This document shows, piece by piece, positions 37,910 to 40,498 of a stretch of 40,498 nucleotides of DNA. Location of the stretch: the NCBI RefSeq assembly GCF_001431625.1, contig NZ_LLXT01000145.1:1-40498 (forward strand), in the 5' to 3' direction. This DNA is from Stenotrophomonas geniculata ATCC 19374 = JCM 13324 (GTDB taxonomy: Bacteria > Pseudomonadota > Gammaproteobacteria > Xanthomonadales > Xanthomonadaceae). Made by a program: the position numbers and the translations under genes. Below the pieces are notes generated by a model, which ran no database searches, was not told the origin of the DNA, and saw nothing but the letters and a program-made list of their open reading frames with translations. Each line of letters starts with the position of its first letter. Positions within the stretch are counted from its first letter, which is position 1.

Positions 37910-40111
37910 ATGAGCCTGCGTTTCCTTCCCTGGTCCTTTGCCCTCGCGCTGCTGGTCGGCTGCAGCACCGTGTCCGCGCCGCACGTGCAGCGCAAGGGCA
38001 ATCTGTCGCCCACTGCCGAGGCCGGCCAGGCGGCCAATGTCGCCGCGGATGCTGCCCGTGACGCCCAGGGCGCTCCGCAGGCAGTGATCCGCCGTGGCAC
38101 CGGCACCATGATCAACCGCGAAGCAGCACGCGCACCGGCACCGGCACTGCATGGCGCCAGCACCGGTGAAGCAACCTTCAATTTCGAAGGCGAATCGGTG
38201 CATGCGGTGGTCAAGGCCATCCTCGGTGACATGCTGGGCCAGAACTACGTGATCGCACCGGGGGTGCAGGGCACGGTCACCCTGGCCACGCCCAAGCCGG
38301 TGTCGCCGGCGCAGGCGTTGAACCTGCTGGAGATGGTGCTGGGCTGGAACAACGCACGCATGGTCTACAGCGGTGGCCGCTACAACATCGTCGCCGCGGA
38401 CCAGGCGCTGGCCGGTACGGTCGCGCCGAGCACGGCGCCCGCTGCCAGTGCGCGAGGCTTCGAGGTACGGGTCATCCCGCTGCAGTTCATCTCCGCCACC
38501 GAAATGAAGAAGGTACTGGAGCCATATGCGCGGCCCAATGCCATCGTCAACGTCGACAGCGGCCGCAACGTGATCACCCTGGGTGGTACCCGCGCCGAGC
38601 TGGAAAACTACATGCGCACCGTCGAGATCTTCGACGTCGACTGGCTGTCGGGCATGTCGGTGGGCGTGTTCCCGATCCAGTCGGGCAAGGCCGAACAGGT
38701 GGCTGCCGACCTGGAGAAAGTGTTCGGCGAGGAGAGCAAGACGCCCAGCGCCGGCATGTTCCGCTTCCTGCCCCTGGAAAACGCCAACGCGGTGCTGGTG
38801 ATCACCCCGCAGGTGCGCTACCTGGACCAGATCCAGCAGTGGCTGGACCGCATTGATACGGCCGGTGGCAGTGCCCGCCTGTTCTCCTACGAGCTGCGCT
38901 ACATCAAGGCGCGTGACTTGGCCGAACGGCTCAGTGAAGCCTTCGCTAGCAGCGGCAACCGTGGCGGTTCCAGCCCGGCCTCGCTGGCCCCGGGTGCGAT
39001 GCCGTCGCAGCTGGGCAGCGACGGCGACCGTGGCATGGACAGCAACAACAGCAGCAGTTTCGGCTCGACCCCGGGCAGCGGTTCCAGTGGTGCCGGCAAC
39101 GGCAGCATGAACCTGCCGCAGCGCCAGTCCGGCAACGTCAGCGTCAGCCTGGAAGTGGAGGGCGATCGCGTGGGCGTGTCGGCGGTGGAGGAAACCAATA
39201 CCCTGCTGGTGCGCTCGACCCCGCAGGCCTGGCGCTCGATCCGCGAGGTGATCGAGAAGCTGGACGTGATGCCGCTGCAGGTGCACATCGAAGCGCAGGT
39301 GGCCGAAGTCTCGCTGGACGGTGACCTGAAGTACGGCGTGAACTGGTTCTTCGACAACGCCGTGGCCGGGCGCGCACTGACGGGAGCCCTGGGCGGCGTG
39401 ACCCTGCCGGCAGCAGCGGGTGGCTCCTGGAGCAGCTTCGCCGGTGCCGCGACCGGTGGCGAAGGCCTGGGCTGGGCGTTCACCGGTCACAATGGTGCGG
39501 CGGTGGTGAGCGCGCTGGACAAGGTCACCGATGTACGCCTGCTGCAGACCCCTTCGGTGTTCGTGCGCAACAACGCCGAGGCCACGCTCAACGTGGGCGA
39601 CAAGGTGCCGATCAACACGACTACGGTGAACACCGGCATCGGCACCAGCAGCTACAGCTCGGTGCAGTACATCGACACCGGCGTGATCCTGAAGGTACGC
39701 CCGCGCGTGACCCGCGACGGCACGGTGTTCCTCGACATCGTGCAGGAAGTGAGCAGCGCCTCGAACGTACCGGAGAACTGCAACCCACAGGAGCGCAACT
39801 GCAACCCGCGCATTTCCACCAAGAAGCTGTCGACCGAAGCGGCGGTGCAGAGTGGCGACACCATCATGCTGGCCGGCCTGATCACCGATACGGCCACCGA
39901 TGGCAGCAGCGGCATTCCCGGCCTGAGCCGGATTCCGGTGGTGGGCGCGCTGTTCGGGCAGAAGAGCCGCACCAGCCGTCGTTCGGAGGTGATCGTGCTG
40001 CTGACCCCGAGCATCGTGCGCAACAGCCAGGAAGCACGCAATCTGACCGACGAGTACAGCCAGCGCTTCCGCGCGATGGAACCGCTGAACCAGCCGCGCG
40101 CAAAGAAGTAA
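37910..40111 (+). CDS. xpsD: Type II secretion secretin XpsD (GspD)
   Basis: Outer-membrane secretin of 733 aa through which folded enzymes leave the cell. Lipoprotein signal with lipobox ending at C18 (ALLVGC), an N0-N3 periplasmic domain series (about 80-450; FNFEGESVHAVVKAILGDMLGQNY marks N0/N1, with a Gly/Ser-rich loop near 350-400 in N3), and the secretin barrel (about 455-715: VHIEAQVAEVSLDGDLKYGVNWFF, LLQTPSVFVRNNAEATLNVGDKVPI, GVILKVRPRVTRDG, GDTIMLAGLITD and VPVVGxLF-type IPVVGALFGQK). A cysteine pair in NCNPQERNCNPR is a local addition. The lipid anchor would let it reach the outer membrane. Last gene of the operon. Confidence 0.97.
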   Translation: MSLRFLPWSFALALLVGCSTVSAPHVQRKGNLSPTAEAGQAANVAADAARDAQGAPQAVIRRGTGTMINREAARAPAPALHGASTGEATFNFEGESVHAVVKAILGDMLGQNYVIAPGVQGTVTLATPKPVSPAQALNLLEMVLGWNNARMVYSGGRYNIVAADQALAGTVAPSTAPAASARGFEVRVIPLQFISATEMKKVLEPYARPNAIVNVDSGRNVITLGGTRAELENYMRTVEIFDVDWLSGMSVGVFPIQSGKAEQVAADLEKVFGEESKTPSAGMFRFLPLENANAVLVITPQVRYLDQIQQWLDRIDTAGGSARLFSYELRYIKARDLAERLSEAFASSGNRGGSSPASLAPGAMPSQLGSDGDRGMDSNNSSSFGSTPGSGSSGAGNGSMNLPQRQSGNVSVSLEVEGDRVGVSAVEETNTLLVRSTPQAWRSIREVIEKLDVMPLQVHIEAQVAEVSLDGDLKYGVNWFFDNAVAGRALTGALGGVTLPAAAGGSWSSFAGAATGGEGLGWAFTGHNGAAVVSALDKVTDVRLLQTPSVFVRNNAEATLNVGDKVPINTTTVNTGIGTSSYSSVQYIDTGVILKVRPRVTRDGTVFLDIVQEVSSASNVPENCNPQERNCNPRISTKKLSTEAAVQSGDTIMLAGLITDTATDGSSGIPGLSRIPVVGALFGQKSRTSRRSEVIVLLTPSIVRNSQEARNLTDEYSQRFRAMEPLNQPRAKK

Positions 40112-40121
40112 GGGGGTTGCG

Positions 40122-40294
40122 GCAGGGCTGCGCCCTGCACCCGCAGAGGCTGAAGCTGGAGCAACGGCAACGGCAACGGCAACGGCAACAGCAACAGCAA
40201 CAGCAACAGCGGGTTTACTGAGGGATGGTGGGGCACTGTGGGTTTGCGGGGACGCCGTAAACCCGTCCATGGGGGCTTGGTCGCCGCATCCATG
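40122..40294 (-). repeat. Intergenic mosaic repeat, copy C (inverted relative to copy A)
   Basis: Begins 10 bp after the xpsD stop with a perfect 7-bp hairpin GCAGGGC, loop TGC, GCCCTGC (40122-40138). A tandem hexanucleotide run follows at 40161-40208, four GCAACG then four GCAACA, and a block at 40218-40294 matching 1-77 in reverse complement with about three mismatches. As in copy A, the hairpin end abuts the 3' end of a gene. Confidence 0.78.
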
Positions 40295-40325
40295 CGGCTC
40301 ACACCCCGCAAACCCACAGTGCCCC
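40230..40325. repeat. Perfect 22-bp inverted repeat inside and beside repeat copy C
   Basis: The arm at 40230-40251 (starting GGGGCACTGTGGG) is the exact reverse complement of 40304-40325 (ending CCCACAGTGCCCC), with 52 bp between. The second arm is a partial extra copy of the conserved block in the opposite orientation, so the element is nested or duplicated here. Confidence 0.9.
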
Positions 40326-40352
40326 GCCTTCGACAGTTTCCTGCTGCTGTTG

Positions 40353-40376
40353 GTAGGTGTCGACCTTGGTCGACAC
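40353..40376 (+). repeat. SMAG/REP stem-loop
   Basis: GTAG at 40353-40356, then a perfect 9-bp stem GTGTCGACC / GGTCGACAC with a TT loop. It has the same architecture as the element at 2453-2476 but a different stem sequence. Confidence 0.88.
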
Positions 40377-40410
40377 GATCCACGCCATGTGTGGATGACT
40401 CTCCATCGAA

Positions 40411-40425
40411 ATCGAATATTTCGAT
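40411..40425. promoter_or_regulatory. Candidate operator-like palindrome in an AT-rich island
   Basis: ATCGAA-TAT-TTCGAT is a perfect 6-bp inverted repeat in a short AT-rich stretch (40402-40437) that contrasts with the GC-rich surroundings. Such a site would suit a small dimeric repressor acting on a gene beyond the window. No gene partner is visible. Confidence 0.3.
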
Positions 40426-40439
40426 ATATGTGAGATCTG

Positions 40440-40462
40440 AGCCGAGCATGGCTCGGCTCTAC
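40440..40462 (-). repeat. SMAG/REP stem-loop
   Basis: Stem AGCCGAGC / GCTCGGCT with loop ATG, followed by CTAC (GTAG on the minus strand). It has the same stem as the elements at 10601-10669 and 13112-13170. The last 387 bp of the window (40112-40498) hold only repeats and this palindromic material, with no gene recognised. Confidence 0.87.
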
Positions 40463-40498
40463 AGAAGAGCAGGCAGGTCGCGGAAATCTGTCGAAGGC

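Noticed and set aside
36893..40270. Antisense open frame of about 1125 codons over xpsN-xpsD, beginning in the hexanucleotide repeat (Val-Ala run)
   Set aside because: The start lies in microsatellite DNA and the rest is low-complexity. The sense strand has two unmistakable secretion genes.

Overview
This is a high-GC gammaproteobacterial chromosome segment that I assign with confidence to Stenotrophomonas, most likely the S. maltophilia complex. The reasons are the many intergenic GTAG-tipped stem-loops (SMAG-type REP elements), the Xanthomonadaceae order of type II secretion genes (xpsE-F-G-H-I-J-K-L-M-N-D), a ChiA-type chitinase of about 700 residues, and a subtilase matching StmPr1 in layout. 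No phage, insertion sequence, CRISPR array, tRNA or rRNA is visible.

Positions 1-15311 are mostly housekeeping. A DUF4124 protein diverges from a pssA - (possible holD) - rimI operon. An EamA permease and the conserved valS-holC-pepA block follow on the minus strand. The LPS-export pair lptF-lptG diverges from pepA. Then come an RDD membrane protein, the conserved xerD-dsbC pair, and the chitinase gene chiA on the minus strand.

Positions 15312-29345 hold purL, then a 7.2-kb gene for a giant trimeric autotransporter adhesin (2393 aa), then a secreted subtilisin-like protease. The adhesin is preceded by an AT-richer leader with a CRP/Clp-like palindrome placed upstream of a sigma70-like promoter. 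Positions 29418-40111 are a complete, tightly coupled 11-gene Xps type II secretion operon.

The second half reads as a surface and secretion neighbourhood. The Xps machine sits directly after a predicted exoprotease substrate, and the chitinase, also a plausible Xps substrate, lies 14 kb upstream. ChiA has a palindrome in its 5' region that closely matches the NagR (GlcNAc-responsive) box described in Xanthomonas. The adhesin uses a separate type V route.

The less expected items are: (i) three copies of an intergenic mosaic element combining a GC hairpin, GTTGCC/GTTGCT hexanucleotides and a conserved block, two of them inverted near the window ends; (ii) the regular ~321-residue modular architecture of the adhesin, with recurrent head inserts, an aromatic ladder and a disordered linker before the last head; (iii) a small overlapping gene upstream of rimI that could be a divergent DNA polymerase III psi subunit; (iv) a DsbC-like protein with a lipobox; (v) an XpsE without the usual tetracysteine zinc motif.
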